Shown here in pieces: positions 49,625 through 58,739 of a stretch of 64,000 nucleotides of DNA (positions within the stretch are counted from its first letter, which is position 1; every line of letters starts with the position of its first letter). The translations under genes and the position numbers were made by a program. The notes under the pieces were generated by a model. The model was not told where the DNA came from and ran no database searches. It saw only the letters and a program-made list of their open reading frames with translations. The DNA lies in the NCBI GenBank assembly GCA_947498845.1, contig CANMLX010000002.1, forward strand, positions 221,015-285,014, in the 5' to 3' direction. Source of the DNA: an uncultured Flavobacteriaceae bacterium (GTDB lineage: Bacteria; Bacteroidota; Bacteroidia; Flavobacteriales; Flavobacteriaceae).

Positions 49625-50002
49625 CTAATTCTTTTTTATACCTGTAACTAGAACCTCAAATTCATCTAAACTAACAGGAACTAACGTTCCATTAGTGGTG
49701 CTTAAATGAGACGTTCCGTATTCGTCTACCATTAAGGTTAGTTGCCCCCCGCCTTCATAGCGGTAATAGCCTTCTGTAGTTGTAGAGCGTACTAATACTC
49801 CCCATGTCTCAGATATATTTGGATACCCTGAGATTTTTTTCTCTCCTAAATCAATAAAATTTAAATACCCCATACCTGGAATATCAAAATAAATACTGCC
49901 TTGCTTATCAAAAGTGTGTGCACCTCCACTTTTAGTTATTACAGTACTATCTGAAGCTGTAATTGGCCACGCATAATTGTTTTTAAAAATAAGTGTATAC
50001 AT
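49625..50002 (-). CDS. Hypothetical protein of the collar cluster
   Basis: 125 residues, beta-rich, no signal peptide (MYTLIFKNNYAWPITASDST; GGGQLTLMVDEYGTSHLSTT). I recognise no family. It is 15 bases downstream of the formyltransferase-like gene and 35 upstream of the collar gene, so it belongs to the same transcript. It may be a partner or chaperone of the collar protein, but that is only context. Confidence 0.65.
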   Translation of the reverse strand: MYTLIFKNNYAWPITASDSTVITKSGGAHTFDKQGSIYFDIPGMGYLNFIDLGEKKISGYPNISETWGVLVRSTTTEGYYRYEGGGQLTLMVDEYGTSHLSTTNGTLVPVSLDEFEVLVTGIKKN

Positions 50003-50016
50003 CTATAAATTATTGG

Positions 50017-50994
50017 TTAATAGCTCTTATTTAATACTGTATCCTGTGCAGTTATTAGTGTTGTAAATCGTTGACCTACACACATCCCTAAATTCACATA
50101 TTTCATACCAGATAGTACCCCTGCATCACTACTTAATACATTTAATTTTAATAACTGTCCAAACTTGCAAACTACAAATAGACCTTCTTGTGGATGCGCA
50201 TGAATAATCTCTCCAGAAACACGTCCCAATAGAGGAGCTTGACTGCTAACTCGAACAACTTCTATAAATCTAATCTCTCCTCCTTGATAATAAGTTCCTG
50301 CACCAGCATAGCTAGGATTGCATGCATTTACTAAAAACTCTATTTCATCTGCTGTTTGGTTTTCCCAATCTATAAATAACCTGTGCCCCTTAGGCTTAGG
50401 GTTATACTTTGCTGTTTCACTTGGTTGTTCTGTATATTTTGATGTATCTTTTATTCTCTCTAATACGTTCTTAACTATTCCTTGACATTGTAATGTTAAT
50501 TTAGACATCAACATCCCGTAAGTCTCTCCTAATATTACAGGAACTTTTTTTTGAAGTAATAACATTCCTGTATCCCAATTATCATCCATTTTATGAACAG
50601 AAATAGCCGTTTCCTTAGTCCCCTTTTTTAATGTCCAAAACACAGGATTAGCCCCTCTGTTTTCTGGTAATCTTCCAAAGTGAACATTTATAAAGCCATA
50701 CTTTGGCAGCGTTAATGTAGTCTGCGGTATTTTATGCCCTAAACCACATACTAAAACAAAATCAATCTCTTTTTCCTTTAATAGTTTTGGTAATCTTTCT
50801 GTTAACTCCTTCTTTTTATGTGTATAAATTGGCACATCGTAAGCATTTGCATCAAAGTATTTATACGACGTGTCATTGAGAAAGATTGCTAATAAATTTG
50901 TAGTTATACGCAATTCTTCAATCAATACAGAGCAGGATGGTAAACTTCCTATTAAAATGGTATTAAACATCCTGTTTTTTGTATTCATGCTCAT
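50017..50994 (-). CDS. Formyltransferase-fold enzyme (methionyl-tRNA formyltransferase-like)
   Basis: 325 residues. The formyltransferase N domain is clear: FVLVCGLGHKIPQTTLTLPK, INVHFGRLPENRGANPVFWT (Asn and His of the active site), KKGTKETAISVHKMDDNWDT (the catalytic Asp) then GMLLLQKK. The C-terminal part (about 200-325) resembles the Fmt C-terminal barrel. It is unlikely to be the housekeeping Fmt, because its N-terminus is unusual and it sits in a specialised cluster. It may N-formylate a sugar nucleotide or a peptide N-terminus. Confidence 0.75.
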   Translation of the reverse strand: MSMNTKNRMFNTILIGSLPSCSVLIEELRITTNLLAIFLNDTSYKYFDANAYDVPIYTHKKKELTERLPKLLKEKEIDFVLVCGLGHKIPQTTLTLPKYGFINVHFGRLPENRGANPVFWTLKKGTKETAISVHKMDDNWDTGMLLLQKKVPVILGETYGMLMSKLTLQCQGIVKNVLERIKDTSKYTEQPSETAKYNPKPKGHRLFIDWENQTADEIEFLVNACNPSYAGAGTYYQGGEIRFIEVVRVSSQAPLLGRVSGEIIHAHPQEGLFVVCKFGQLLKLNVLSSDAGVLSGMKYVNLGMCVGQRFTTLITAQDTVLNKSY

Positions 50995-50997
50995 ATA

Positions 50998-51525
50998 TTA
51001 TGCAATTAACACCCTTGAATCTTCTCCAAATTGAGATGTTACTGTAATCTTATTTCCATATGCATTCATAAATACCCAATCGTTACTCTGCCCTTTTTTT
51101 AATGATCGCATTTTATGAGGTGTAAATAGTTTAATTTTGGACACTACTTTTTGTTCATCTTTTTCATCAATTTCTATCGCTATAGACCTTATAAAATCTT
51201 CATAGGCATACACTTGTTTAAAGCTTATTTTTCTGTAGGAGTTTTTAGTTGTATTAACTAATAAAAAGGCTTCGTTTTCTTTTATTATTGGGAATAATTT
51301 TAGAGATGAAGTAAAACATATGCCTTGACTTATTTCTATATTTTTTTTAGCTATTTTTTCTAAAAAAGACGAGGATAGGTTTGACACTTTTATTAAGGGA
51401 AAACTTTTGTTTAAATCACTTAACAATTTATTTTGCCTATTACTTAAAGTACCATAAACGAACGCTGGTACAGATAACATTCCTGTGAAAAGGACTGAAT
51501 TAGTTATAAAATTTCTACGATTCAT
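50998..51525 (-). CDS. Hypothetical protein with twin-arginine signal
   Basis: 175 residues. MNRRNFITNSVLFTGMLSVP fits a Tat signal (N-R-R-N-F-I). The mature part has no cofactor motif I can identify (EDSRVLIA at the C-terminus). It is the first gene of the five-gene cluster, 3 bases before the formyltransferase-like gene. Export in folded form suggests a cofactor or a complex with a folded partner. Confidence 0.7.
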   Translation of the reverse strand: MNRRNFITNSVLFTGMLSVPAFVYGTLSNRQNKLLSDLNKSFPLIKVSNLSSSFLEKIAKKNIEISQGICFTSSLKLFPIIKENEAFLLVNTTKNSYRKISFKQVYAYEDFIRSIAIEIDEKDEQKVVSKIKLFTPHKMRSLKKGQSNDWVFMNAYGNKITVTSQFGEDSRVLIA

Positions 51526-52095
51526 AAACCAAGATTTAGTTATTTAATTTTTAGAAACTATTTTTTACAAGAAAACTATACAAATACCATTCTTAATAGT
51601 GATCTAAATTAGTTAATAATAACATCACCAATCCTTACTTTGAGGATAGTGATGCATAATTTTATACATACATAACGAACCATTCAATCTACAAACTTGT
51701 AAACCGAATAATTTTATAACCAGTTATCTTTAGGGAGAAGAAAGAATTTAAAGTAAAAAACTAATGTACTTTAAATATGAGATGTTTTTAAATGTTTAAG
51801 AAAATTTAGAAACCTGAAATAGGAACTCTCAAAATAAGTGTGTTTTAACATTTTGTTATAAGGTTTGGTTGGTTATTGATTTCATAAATATAAAAATTTT
51901 TTTTAACATATTAGGCATTAACTTAAACTACAACTAAAAAAGATTAGCCCTCCGCATAATTAAAAACAGCTTATTTTATATGATGCAACAGCATTTACGT
52001 GTAAAGAAAAATATATGTTTTGAGAAACATATAAGTCTAAAAAATAGTTAATTCTTTGTGCTTTAAATTGCTATAATAAAATAGAGGGGCACGTT
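51526..52095. other. 570-base AT-rich gap, nothing recognised
   Basis: Upstream of the Tat-signal protein and downstream of the MFS gene, both on the minus strand. No reading frame, RNA or repeat that I can support; presumably holds the cluster promoter. Confidence 0.5.
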
Positions 52096-53262
52096 CTAGT
52101 TTTTTTTACCTAGTGCCAGCAACCCCAATACGGGACCTAGAGCTAAAATTATGTAAACAAAAACCGAATTGGTAATAAGTGTAATTTCGTTTAATAATTG
52201 AATACTAACAATCGTTATTGAAAACCCAATACAGTTTACAATAGTTAATGCTGTACCTTTTATATTAGGCATCGCATTTTGAGCCACTAATGTGGAAAAC
52301 AAAGGCGAATCTGCTATTACAACAATGCCCCAAAACAATAAAAATGTTATAAATAAATAACTATCAAGAAATTTAAACGCAAATGGTATTAGTAAGCAAC
52401 ATATACAAGATGACAATAACATAGTAAAAGCCACTTTTTTCTCACCAAAACGTAAAGACAGATAGCCACTTGCAATACATGCCAAACAACCAATACCTAT
52501 AACCATAAAGGAAAGTAACGGAATATTGAATGTCGTTTCAGGATGCAATAGACCATAAGCTTTCAATATCACAGGTACAAAAACCCAAAAGGCGTATAAC
52601 TCCCACATGTGTCCAAAATATCCAAAGGCAGCGGCACGAAAAGATTTATTTTTAAACACTTTAAAAAAAGCAGACACATCCATACGCTTACTCGAATTTC
52701 TATAAGGACCATCTGGAACTAACAAAACCATTAATAAACCTCCCATAGCAGCTAAACTAGACGTGGCTATTAATACTGTTTTCCAAGAGATGGTGTGCGT
52801 TATATCTTTTAGTAAATGCGGAAAAGCTGTTCCTAAAACCAATGCACCAACTAAAAACCCTAAAGATTTCCCCAATCCTTTTTCATAGTGATCTGCTGCT
52901 ATTTTCATACCTATTGGATAGATCCCAGCCAGAAAGTACCCTGTTAAAAAACGTAATATTAGGATACTTGCTAATGTATGATGCTCCCATATTGTACCAA
53001 GGTTACATAAAGCACCTAAAAGAGCACTCACAAAAAAGACTTTTGAAGGCGAAAAACGATCGGCTATAGTAAAAATTGCAAATGTTAAAGTACCGCAAAT
53101 AAATCCGAATTGCACTGCTGAAATTAAATGCCCTAAAGCACTATTTTTTAAATCAAAAAACAATAAAAGTTCTTCCATAACACCATTTCCTGCAAACCAA
53201 AGTGAAGTACAACAGAATTGTGATATAACAATAATAGGTAAAACTAATTTAGGTGATTTCAT
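52096..53262 (-). CDS. MFS transporter
   Basis: 388 residues with about 12 transmembrane helices (LVLPIIVISQFCCTSLWFAG; ILILRFLTGYFLAGIYPIGM). The N-terminal S-L-W-F-A-G-N and A-D-R-F-S-P-S-K segments fit the major facilitator superfamily; YFLAGIYPIGMKIAADHYEK is like CynX/NIMT-type exporters. Substrate unknown. It starts 13 bases after the alkB stop codon, so it is probably in the same unit as alkB and the glycosyltransferase. Confidence 0.85.
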   Translation of the reverse strand: MKSPKLVLPIIVISQFCCTSLWFAGNGVMEELLLFFDLKNSALGHLISAVQFGFICGTLTFAIFTIADRFSPSKVFFVSALLGALCNLGTIWEHHTLASILILRFLTGYFLAGIYPIGMKIAADHYEKGLGKSLGFLVGALVLGTAFPHLLKDITHTISWKTVLIATSSLAAMGGLLMVLLVPDGPYRNSSKRMDVSAFFKVFKNKSFRAAAFGYFGHMWELYAFWVFVPVILKAYGLLHPETTFNIPLLSFMVIGIGCLACIASGYLSLRFGEKKVAFTMLLSSCICCLLIPFAFKFLDSYLFITFLLFWGIVVIADSPLFSTLVAQNAMPNIKGTALTIVNCIGFSITIVSIQLLNEITLITNSVFVYIILALGPVLGLLALGKKN

Positions 53263-53275
53263 TTACTAAAAATAC

Positions 53276-53881
53276 TTATTGGTTTTCGATAACTCTAAAG
53301 GTTAAATTTATTCTTGGTGTCTTTACTTTTTTTGTTGGTGGTAATCTATGTAACCAATTAGATTGTGTTGTGCCTCTCATAACCAATAAACTGCCTTTTT
53401 CCAAAACTATAGAAACAGACTGTTTTGTTTTTTTATGTTTAAACAAAAACTTGCGTTCGGCTCCAAAACTCAAGGATGCTATCGCTCCATTTTTTTTTAA
53501 ATCTTTTTCGCCATCACTATGCCAACTCATCCCCTCTTCTCCATTATGATACAGATTGAGTAAGCATGAATTGAATGTTTCTCCTGTTCTCTCTTCAACT
53601 ATGGCTTTTAATTCTAAAAGTTCTTTCGTCCATGGCAATGCAGATTTTGTAACTTTAGAATAGGTATATTTAAACGATGTATCTGCATACCAGGCAACCT
53701 TACGTTTAGTTACTATTAATTTTCCTAAAATAATGGATTCGTCATTTCTCCAAGCAATATCATGTAATAATACCTTAAAATACTTTTGAGCGTTATCAAT
53801 CCCCAATACTTTTCCATAGTAATTAACTTCTCCGTCGTAAGGCAAGAGATTAGACAACCTATCTTGGTTAAATAAATCCAT
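53276..53881 (-). CDS. alkB: Alpha-ketoglutarate-dependent DNA/RNA dealkylase AlkB
   Basis: 201 residues, cytosolic. The Fe(II)-binding HxD is in GMSWHSDGEKD, the distal His in NWLHRLPPTKK, and the 2-oxoglutarate Arg pair in RINLTFRVI. ASLSFGAERKFLFKHK is the fold signature. It repairs 1-methyladenine and 3-methylcytosine by oxidative demethylation. Located between MFS and glycosyltransferase genes, 2 bases from the latter. Confidence 0.93.
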   Translation of the reverse strand: MDLFNQDRLSNLLPYDGEVNYYGKVLGIDNAQKYFKVLLHDIAWRNDESIILGKLIVTKRKVAWYADTSFKYTYSKVTKSALPWTKELLELKAIVEERTGETFNSCLLNLYHNGEEGMSWHSDGEKDLKKNGAIASLSFGAERKFLFKHKKTKQSVSIVLEKGSLLVMRGTTQSNWLHRLPPTKKVKTPRINLTFRVIENQ

Positions 53882-53883
53882 TT

Positions 53884-55125
53884 CTACTCATTTTTATGCT
53901 TCTCTTCAATCCACTTACTCATAAACTTAGTACTTTGCATGGTATGGTGTTGCAACATTAAACCTGTAAAGTTATTAAGTCGTTTTTCTTTTAATTCCTT
54001 TATCGTTTTTTCTAGTATTATAGAAAATTCTTCTTGATGCATTACTTTATTAAACCGCTCATTTATGACTTTAAAGCCTCTATTTTGAAACTTATTCCAA
54101 TGCTCTTGATTCTTATATAACTCTACAGACTTATTAGCAAACATTTGCGCATTATCTTCTACAAAACCATTTACTGGTAATGCTCCAAACATACCCTCTG
54201 CTCCTATTTTGGTTGTTACACATGGTGTTCCATACTGCATAGCATCTATTAATTTCCCCTTTAGCCCTGCTCCAAATCTAATTGGCGCTAAACAAACTCT
54301 AGCCTTTTGCATTACTGTAGAAACATCTTCAGCAAAGCCTTTTACTAAAAACCCTTGCTTTTCATTATGTAGCTGCTGTACTTTTTGCGATACATAAGCG
54401 CCATAGATATGTAATGCTGTTTTAGGCAATTGCTTTCTTATTCTTGGCCAAATAGTTTCTTTTAAATACAGTACCGCATTGTAGTTTGGCTCATGTAAAA
54501 AGTTACCAATGCTTATAAAATGCTCACGCCTTTCATAATTTGGAAGTTTTTCTATGGCTTCATTCGAAATTTCATCTAACAAAAACGGCACATATGCTAA
54601 AAGTGATTCTGGCACATTAAACTCTGTTTTAAGTAGCTCTATTTCTATTTCAGAAATTATTAAACTTAAATCGCACCTGTAAATACTGGCTATTTCTCGC
54701 TTAGCAGTTTCGTTAAACAAATAATGGATATCAAAATTAGCTTTGTCTTTAAATGCCTGCTGCCTACCGCGTCGCAAACAATGTAAATCTTCGGTATCTA
54801 GAATACGTAAGGCATTTGGACAATGTTCTCCAATACGCCAACCAAATTGCTCTTCCATCATAAAACGATCAAAAAGCACAATCTTAGGCTGCAGTTGTTT
54901 TATAAAATCGTCAAAACTAGAATGGTTTAACTTTATAGTTATTTGAGAAACACCAATAGTCTCTAAATTAAACGCATTATCGCTTTTGGCGCACGGACTG
55001 GCGAATGTGATCTTGTAGCCTTGCGAAAGAAAAAAGGTTATTAGTTGCAACATTCTACTACCTGCTGCCGAGCTTTTTGGTTCGGGCCAAACATAGCCAA
55101 TAATAAGTAAGCGCTCTTTTATCAT
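53884..55125 (-). CDS. Glycosyltransferase, GT4-like
   Basis: 413 residues, GT-B fold. The N-terminal domain has GYVWPEPKSSAAGSRMLQLI. The C-terminal domain has FISIGNFLHEPNYNAVLYLK, FLVKGFAEDVSTVMQKARVC and LAPIRFGAGLKGKLIDAMQY then GTPCVTT, the GT4 nucleotide-sugar binding region with the usual Glu replaced by the GLKGK form. It is retaining and uses an unknown sugar nucleotide. The acceptor is unknown. Confidence 0.85.
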   Translation of the reverse strand: MIKERLLIIGYVWPEPKSSAAGSRMLQLITFFLSQGYKITFASPCAKSDNAFNLETIGVSQITIKLNHSSFDDFIKQLQPKIVLFDRFMMEEQFGWRIGEHCPNALRILDTEDLHCLRRGRQQAFKDKANFDIHYLFNETAKREIASIYRCDLSLIISEIEIELLKTEFNVPESLLAYVPFLLDEISNEAIEKLPNYERREHFISIGNFLHEPNYNAVLYLKETIWPRIRKQLPKTALHIYGAYVSQKVQQLHNEKQGFLVKGFAEDVSTVMQKARVCLAPIRFGAGLKGKLIDAMQYGTPCVTTKIGAEGMFGALPVNGFVEDNAQMFANKSVELYKNQEHWNKFQNRGFKVINERFNKVMHQEEFSIILEKTIKELKEKRLNNFTGLMLQHHTMQSTKFMSKWIEEKHKNE

Positions 55126-55144
55126 TTAAATTTTTAACTGTTAA

Positions 55145-55618
55145 TTATTGTGGCTCTGGCAATAAACTATACTTAAAACGCACTTGTTTTGCCCAATCTA
55201 CAAGAGCTTTTATATCCTCTTCACTTAAGTTAGCGTCTTTATGTGTCCAAGTATATGATTTTAAAGGCATACTTTTATCTTCAACCATTTCAATAAGTTC
55301 TTCAAACTTATGATCTTTTCGTTTTATCGCATTTCCCTCCCATTTAGACACATTAAAATGTTTCTTCCCATGTTTAATATGATCTGCCATCCAGTAATTA
55401 ACAGGCGTGATATTATTATACCAAGGGTAAACGGTCACATCACTGTGACAATCGTAACAACTTTGTTTTAAAATACCTTTTATATGATCTGGAGGATTTG
55501 TTTCAGATTCAAAATAAGCTATAGTATCTATAGAGCCTTCGTTTTTTTCAGGTCGAAAAAACTGTGCCAATACAAATAGCAAAATAAGTCCTAAGAATAC
55601 TTTTTTTAACAACTTCAT
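55145..55618 (-). CDS. Haem-binding domain protein (cytochrome c-like, CxxCH)
   Basis: 157 residues. N-terminal signal anchor (VFLGLILLFVLAQFF) and one haem c site, Cys54-Cys57-His58 in KQSCYDCHSDVTVYPWYNN. KKHFNVSKWEG and LKSYTWTHKD are typical of the Haem_bd (DUF1924-like) family in Bacteroidetes. It is periplasmic and probably transfers electrons. The gene diverges from the HEAT-like gene with only 15 bases between start codons. Confidence 0.85.
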   Translation of the reverse strand: MKLLKKVFLGLILLFVLAQFFRPEKNEGSIDTIAYFESETNPPDHIKGILKQSCYDCHSDVTVYPWYNNITPVNYWMADHIKHGKKHFNVSKWEGNAIKRKDHKFEELIEMVEDKSMPLKSYTWTHKDANLSEEDIKALVDWAKQVRFKYSLLPEPQ

Positions 55619-55633
55619 TTTAATTATTTTTAA

Positions 55634-56227
55634 ATGTTAAAAATAAGAAAACCTTTTTTGAGTACAGACCAACTTTATAATGAGCTAAACTACGTAAATC
55701 ACTCCAGAGAAAAACGCTTGTATTATGCTAATTTAGTGATTAATAATCCTGAGTTAATTCCTAAATTACTGGACATACTTTTTATGGTTGATGATAAAAT
55801 CTCTCCCAGAGCTGCTTGGGTTTTAGAATTTATGTGTAGTCAAGATATAAAATACTTGATCCAATATTTAGATCGATTTACAGCAAATCTACATAAAGTT
55901 CATATCGATTCTGCAGTGCGGCCTGTAGCTAAAATATGTGAGATACTTGCTAAAGCTTACACATCTAAAACAGATAACAAAATAAAAACAGCTCTAAATA
56001 GAACCTATAAAGAGCGTATTATAGAAACCTGCTTTGATTACATGATTAATAACAAAAAGGTCGCTGCTAAAGCCTATGGCATGACAACACTGTTTTTATT
56101 AGGAGAAGAATTCGATTGGGTACATCCTGAATTAAAACTTATTTTAGAACGTGATTTTCATTCTCAAAGTGCGGCGTTTAAAGCCAGAGCAAAGCAGATA
56201 CTAACAAAGTTGAAAAAGGACAAGTAG
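55634..56227 (+). CDS. HEAT-like helical protein upstream of purB
   Basis: 197 residues. All-alpha repeats (PKLLDILFMVDDKISPRAAW; VLEFMCSQDIKYLIQYLDRF) suggest a HEAT/ARM-type solenoid for protein binding. No enzyme motif or signal peptide. It precedes purB on the same strand but is separated by 398 bases of tandem repeats, so co-transcription is doubtful. I do not know its function. Confidence 0.65.
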   Translation: MLKIRKPFLSTDQLYNELNYVNHSREKRLYYANLVINNPELIPKLLDILFMVDDKISPRAAWVLEFMCSQDIKYLIQYLDRFTANLHKVHIDSAVRPVAKICEILAKAYTSKTDNKIKTALNRTYKERIIETCFDYMINNKKVAAKAYGMTTLFLLGEEFDWVHPELKLILERDFHSQSAAFKARAKQILTKLKKDK

Positions 56228-56304
56228 TTAGTTGTTAGTTGTTAGTTGTTAGTTGTTAGTTGTTAGTTGTTAGTTGTTAGTTGTTAGTTGTTAGTTGTTA
56301 GTTG
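56228..56304. repeat. Eleven perfect copies of the heptamer TTAGTTG
   Basis: The array starts one base after the HEAT-like stop codon and runs for 77 bases without interruption. A run of 7-mers in non-coding DNA can vary in copy number by slippage. Confidence 0.95.
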
Positions 56305-56500
56305 AAAAATGCCAAAACGCCATAAAATACCCAACTTTAATTTTTAACTAAAATTAAAGCATCAACTCGCCAAAGCTTTCTCCTTCTGCCCCACTCTAAC
56401 CTTTTAAACTTTCCAACTTTTAAACTTTTAAACTTTTAACTAAAAACATCAACTCCTCCAAACTTTCATCTCCTAACCTTCTAATCTCAAAACTTTAAAC
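56305..56500. other. Degenerate pyrimidine-rich repeats
   Basis: The stretch between the two heptamer arrays has decayed copies of AACTTTTAA-like words (clearest at 56402-56450) and no gene. Confidence 0.5.
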
Positions 56501-56542
56501 TTTGAACTTTGAACTTTGAACTTTGAACTTTGAACTTTGAAC
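56501..56542. repeat. Six copies of the heptamer TTTGAAC
   Basis: Second uninterrupted 7-base array, 84 bases before the purB start codon and followed by CTTCTTACTTCTTACTTC, another short direct repeat. Confidence 0.9.
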
Positions 56543-56593
56543 AAAACTAAGCAAACTTAGCGCTTCTTACTTCTTACTTCTAACTTTCTTTCC

Positions 56594-56601
56594 TATATTT
56601 G
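56594..56601 (+). promoter_or_regulatory. -7 box of purB
   Basis: TATATTTG matches TAnnTTTG and lies 24 bases before the ATG. No clear TTG upstream; the heptamer array occupies the region above it. Confidence 0.55.
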
Positions 56602-56625
56602 CAACTTCTTAAAATCTAACAGAAG

Positions 56626-57969
56626 ATGTCTTTATCACCGCTTAACGCTATTTCGCCAATTGATGGTCGCTACAGAACTAAAGTCAACGCATTAGCGCCT
56701 TTCTTTTCTGAAGAAGCCTTAATAAAATATCGTGTTTTAGTTGAAATTGAATATTTTATTGCGCTTTGCGAAATTCCATTACCACAACTAAAAGATGTTG
56801 ACAATTCTATTTTTGATAGTTTAAGAGCTATTTATAAAGATTTTTCTTCGGAAGATGCTTTAGCTATAAAAAAGATTGAAGGCGTTACAAACCATGATGT
56901 TAAAGCAGTTGAATATTTTATCAAAGAAAAATTTGATGCCTTAGGGTTATCTAAGTATAAAGAATTTATTCACTTTGGATTAACGTCTCAAGACATTAAC
57001 AACACAGCCATTCCTTTAAGTATTAAGGAAGCGATGAACGCTATTTACGTTCCTGAATATTTTACGGTTTTAAACAAACTGAAAGAACTGGTTAAAGCAT
57101 GGGAAAGCGTTTCTATGTTGGCTAGAACTCACGGGCAACCAGCTTCTCCTACACGTTTAGGTAAAGAAATAGACGTGTTTGTTGTACGATTGGAAGAACA
57201 GTTTAATTTACTAAACGATGTACCTAGCGCAGCCAAGTTTGGAGGTGCAACAGGTAATTTTAATGCGCATCATGTAGCGTATCCAGATATAGACTGGAAA
57301 GCTTTTGGTACTTCTTTTGTACAAGAAAAATTAGGATTGCAACACTCCTTCCCTACTACTCAAATAGAGCATTACGACCATATGGCGGCTTTGTTTGATA
57401 CGTTAAAGCGTATAAATACTATAATTATAGATTTAGACCGTGATGTATGGACCTATGTGGCCATGGATTACTTTAAACAAAAAATAAAAGCTGGAGAAGT
57501 AGGCAGTTCTGCAATGCCACACAAAGTAAATCCTATAGATTTTGAAAACTCTGAAGGGAATTTAGGTATCGCTAATGCTATTTTTGAGCACCTTTCTGCT
57601 AAATTACCTATTTCAAGATTACAGCGTGATTTAACAGACAGTACTGTGTTAAGAAATGTAGGTGTTCCTTTTAGCCACACAATAATTGGCTTTAAGTCTA
57701 CGTTAAAAGGATTAAATAAATTATTATTAAACGAAAGTAAATTTGCTGAAGATCTCGAAAACAATTGGGCTGTAGTTGCTGAGGCTATCCAGACCATACT
57801 AAGACGTGAAGGTTACCCCAATCCCTATGAAGCGTTAAAAGGTTTAACAAGAACAAACGAAACAATTAATCAAGCATCTATCGCTTCGTTTATTGACACC
57901 TTAGACGTATCTGAGGGGATTAAACAAGAATTAAAACAAATTACGCCTGAAACCTACACAGGGATATAA
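56626..57969 (+). CDS. purB: Adenylosuccinate lyase
   Basis: 447 residues, the long (E. coli-like) form. Signature GSSAMPHKVNPIDFENSEGN at about residues 292-311 contains the mobile catalytic loop Ser. MLARTHGQPASPTRLGKEID and GLTSQDINN are further family motifs. It splits SAICAR and adenylosuccinate, releasing fumarate, in purine synthesis. Promoter box immediately upstream. Confidence 0.98.
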   Translation: MSLSPLNAISPIDGRYRTKVNALAPFFSEEALIKYRVLVEIEYFIALCEIPLPQLKDVDNSIFDSLRAIYKDFSSEDALAIKKIEGVTNHDVKAVEYFIKEKFDALGLSKYKEFIHFGLTSQDINNTAIPLSIKEAMNAIYVPEYFTVLNKLKELVKAWESVSMLARTHGQPASPTRLGKEIDVFVVRLEEQFNLLNDVPSAAKFGGATGNFNAHHVAYPDIDWKAFGTSFVQEKLGLQHSFPTTQIEHYDHMAALFDTLKRINTIIIDLDRDVWTYVAMDYFKQKIKAGEVGSSAMPHKVNPIDFENSEGNLGIANAIFEHLSAKLPISRLQRDLTDSTVLRNVGVPFSHTIIGFKSTLKGLNKLLLNESKFAEDLENNWAVVAEAIQTILRREGYPNPYEALKGLTRTNETINQASIASFIDTLDVSEGIKQELKQITPETYTGI

Positions 57970-57983
57970 AAATCTAACTAAAA

Positions 57984-58169
57984 ATGATGCTAACAGACAA
58001 ACAATCTTTAATCCTTTGTGGTTTTATGACTGCAGGCGTATTTATTTTTGGCATTTTAGATATTCTGGATAACTTTATTATCCTTACGATATTAACGCTT
58101 ATTTACATCGCTGTCGTTTTTAATCTTTTTTATGTGAGTTCAACTAAACGCAGGAATCAAAATAAATAA
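57984..58169 (+). CDS. Small two-helix membrane protein
   Basis: 61 residues. Two transmembrane helices (ILCGFMTAGVFIFGILDILD; FIILTILTLIYIAVVFNLF) and a basic tail (STKRRNQNK). It follows purB by 14 bases, so it is in the same transcript. Function unknown. A 15-codon frame (ATG at 58169) follows and stops early, perhaps the stump of a further gene at the edge of the cassette region. Confidence 0.65.
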   Translation: MMLTDKQSLILCGFMTAGVFIFGILDILDNFIILTILTLIYIAVVFNLFYVSSTKRRNQNK

Positions 58170-58407
58170 TGAGCACATTATATAAAAGTACTAGCATACG
58201 ATATTTAGGAAACTAGACTGTTTTACTGATATTACATCGTGTTGCGTTTAGTTTTTGCTTATCAATAAAGTCCTATCAAAGCATTATTCTTGTCATTAAA
58301 ATTAGTACTTTCTATTATATTGGATATCATTAAAATAACAGCTTTTTATTTGAATTTTGCCATCTTGAGCTAAATAATATCGAATATCTTTAATTTTAAT
58401 ATTATTC
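58170..58407. other. Non-coding stretch at the border of the cassette region
   Basis: Apart from the short interrupted frame at 58169-58216, I see no gene, RNA or repeat. It separates purB and its small partner from the minus-strand accessory genes. Confidence 0.5.
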
Positions 58408-58694
58408 TTAATTATAGTTATTAGGACTTCTACCATTGAGAGGTATATGAATTGAATCAAAGCATCTAAAATCAATGGTTAAAACGTCTGTTTCTTGATT
58501 ATGTTTGGAACCTATTATAATAGCAGGTATAAATAAACTTTGGTCAACAACATACATTTCAGGTGTTTTCCTCCATTGTTTAGCTTTTTTTCAATGAAAT
58601 TTAGCACATTGCAATCTTGAGGTAGATAGTAATTTGAGATATTATAAAAATAAGGGATACTATCAGGAGCTATTTTATTATTATTACATTTAAG
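58408..58694 (-). pseudogene. Frameshifted fragment of an unknown gene
   Basis: The minus strand encodes a continuous-looking protein only if one frame change is allowed in the A run near 58595: IAPDSIPYFYNISNYYLPQD continues after the shift as WRKTPEMYVVDQSLFIPAII and ends LNGRSPNNYN. There is no start codon: a TAG lies directly upstream. Two lesions, missing start and frameshift, mark it as decayed. Family unknown. Confidence 0.6.
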
Positions 58695-58739
58695 CTAAGC
58701 AAAAAAATCTATTTTTTCTTATACATTGTTATGGGGTTT

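Noticed and set aside
56228..56542. Repeat arrays as a CRISPR
   Set aside because: Units are 7 bases, contiguous and without spacers; no cas genes.
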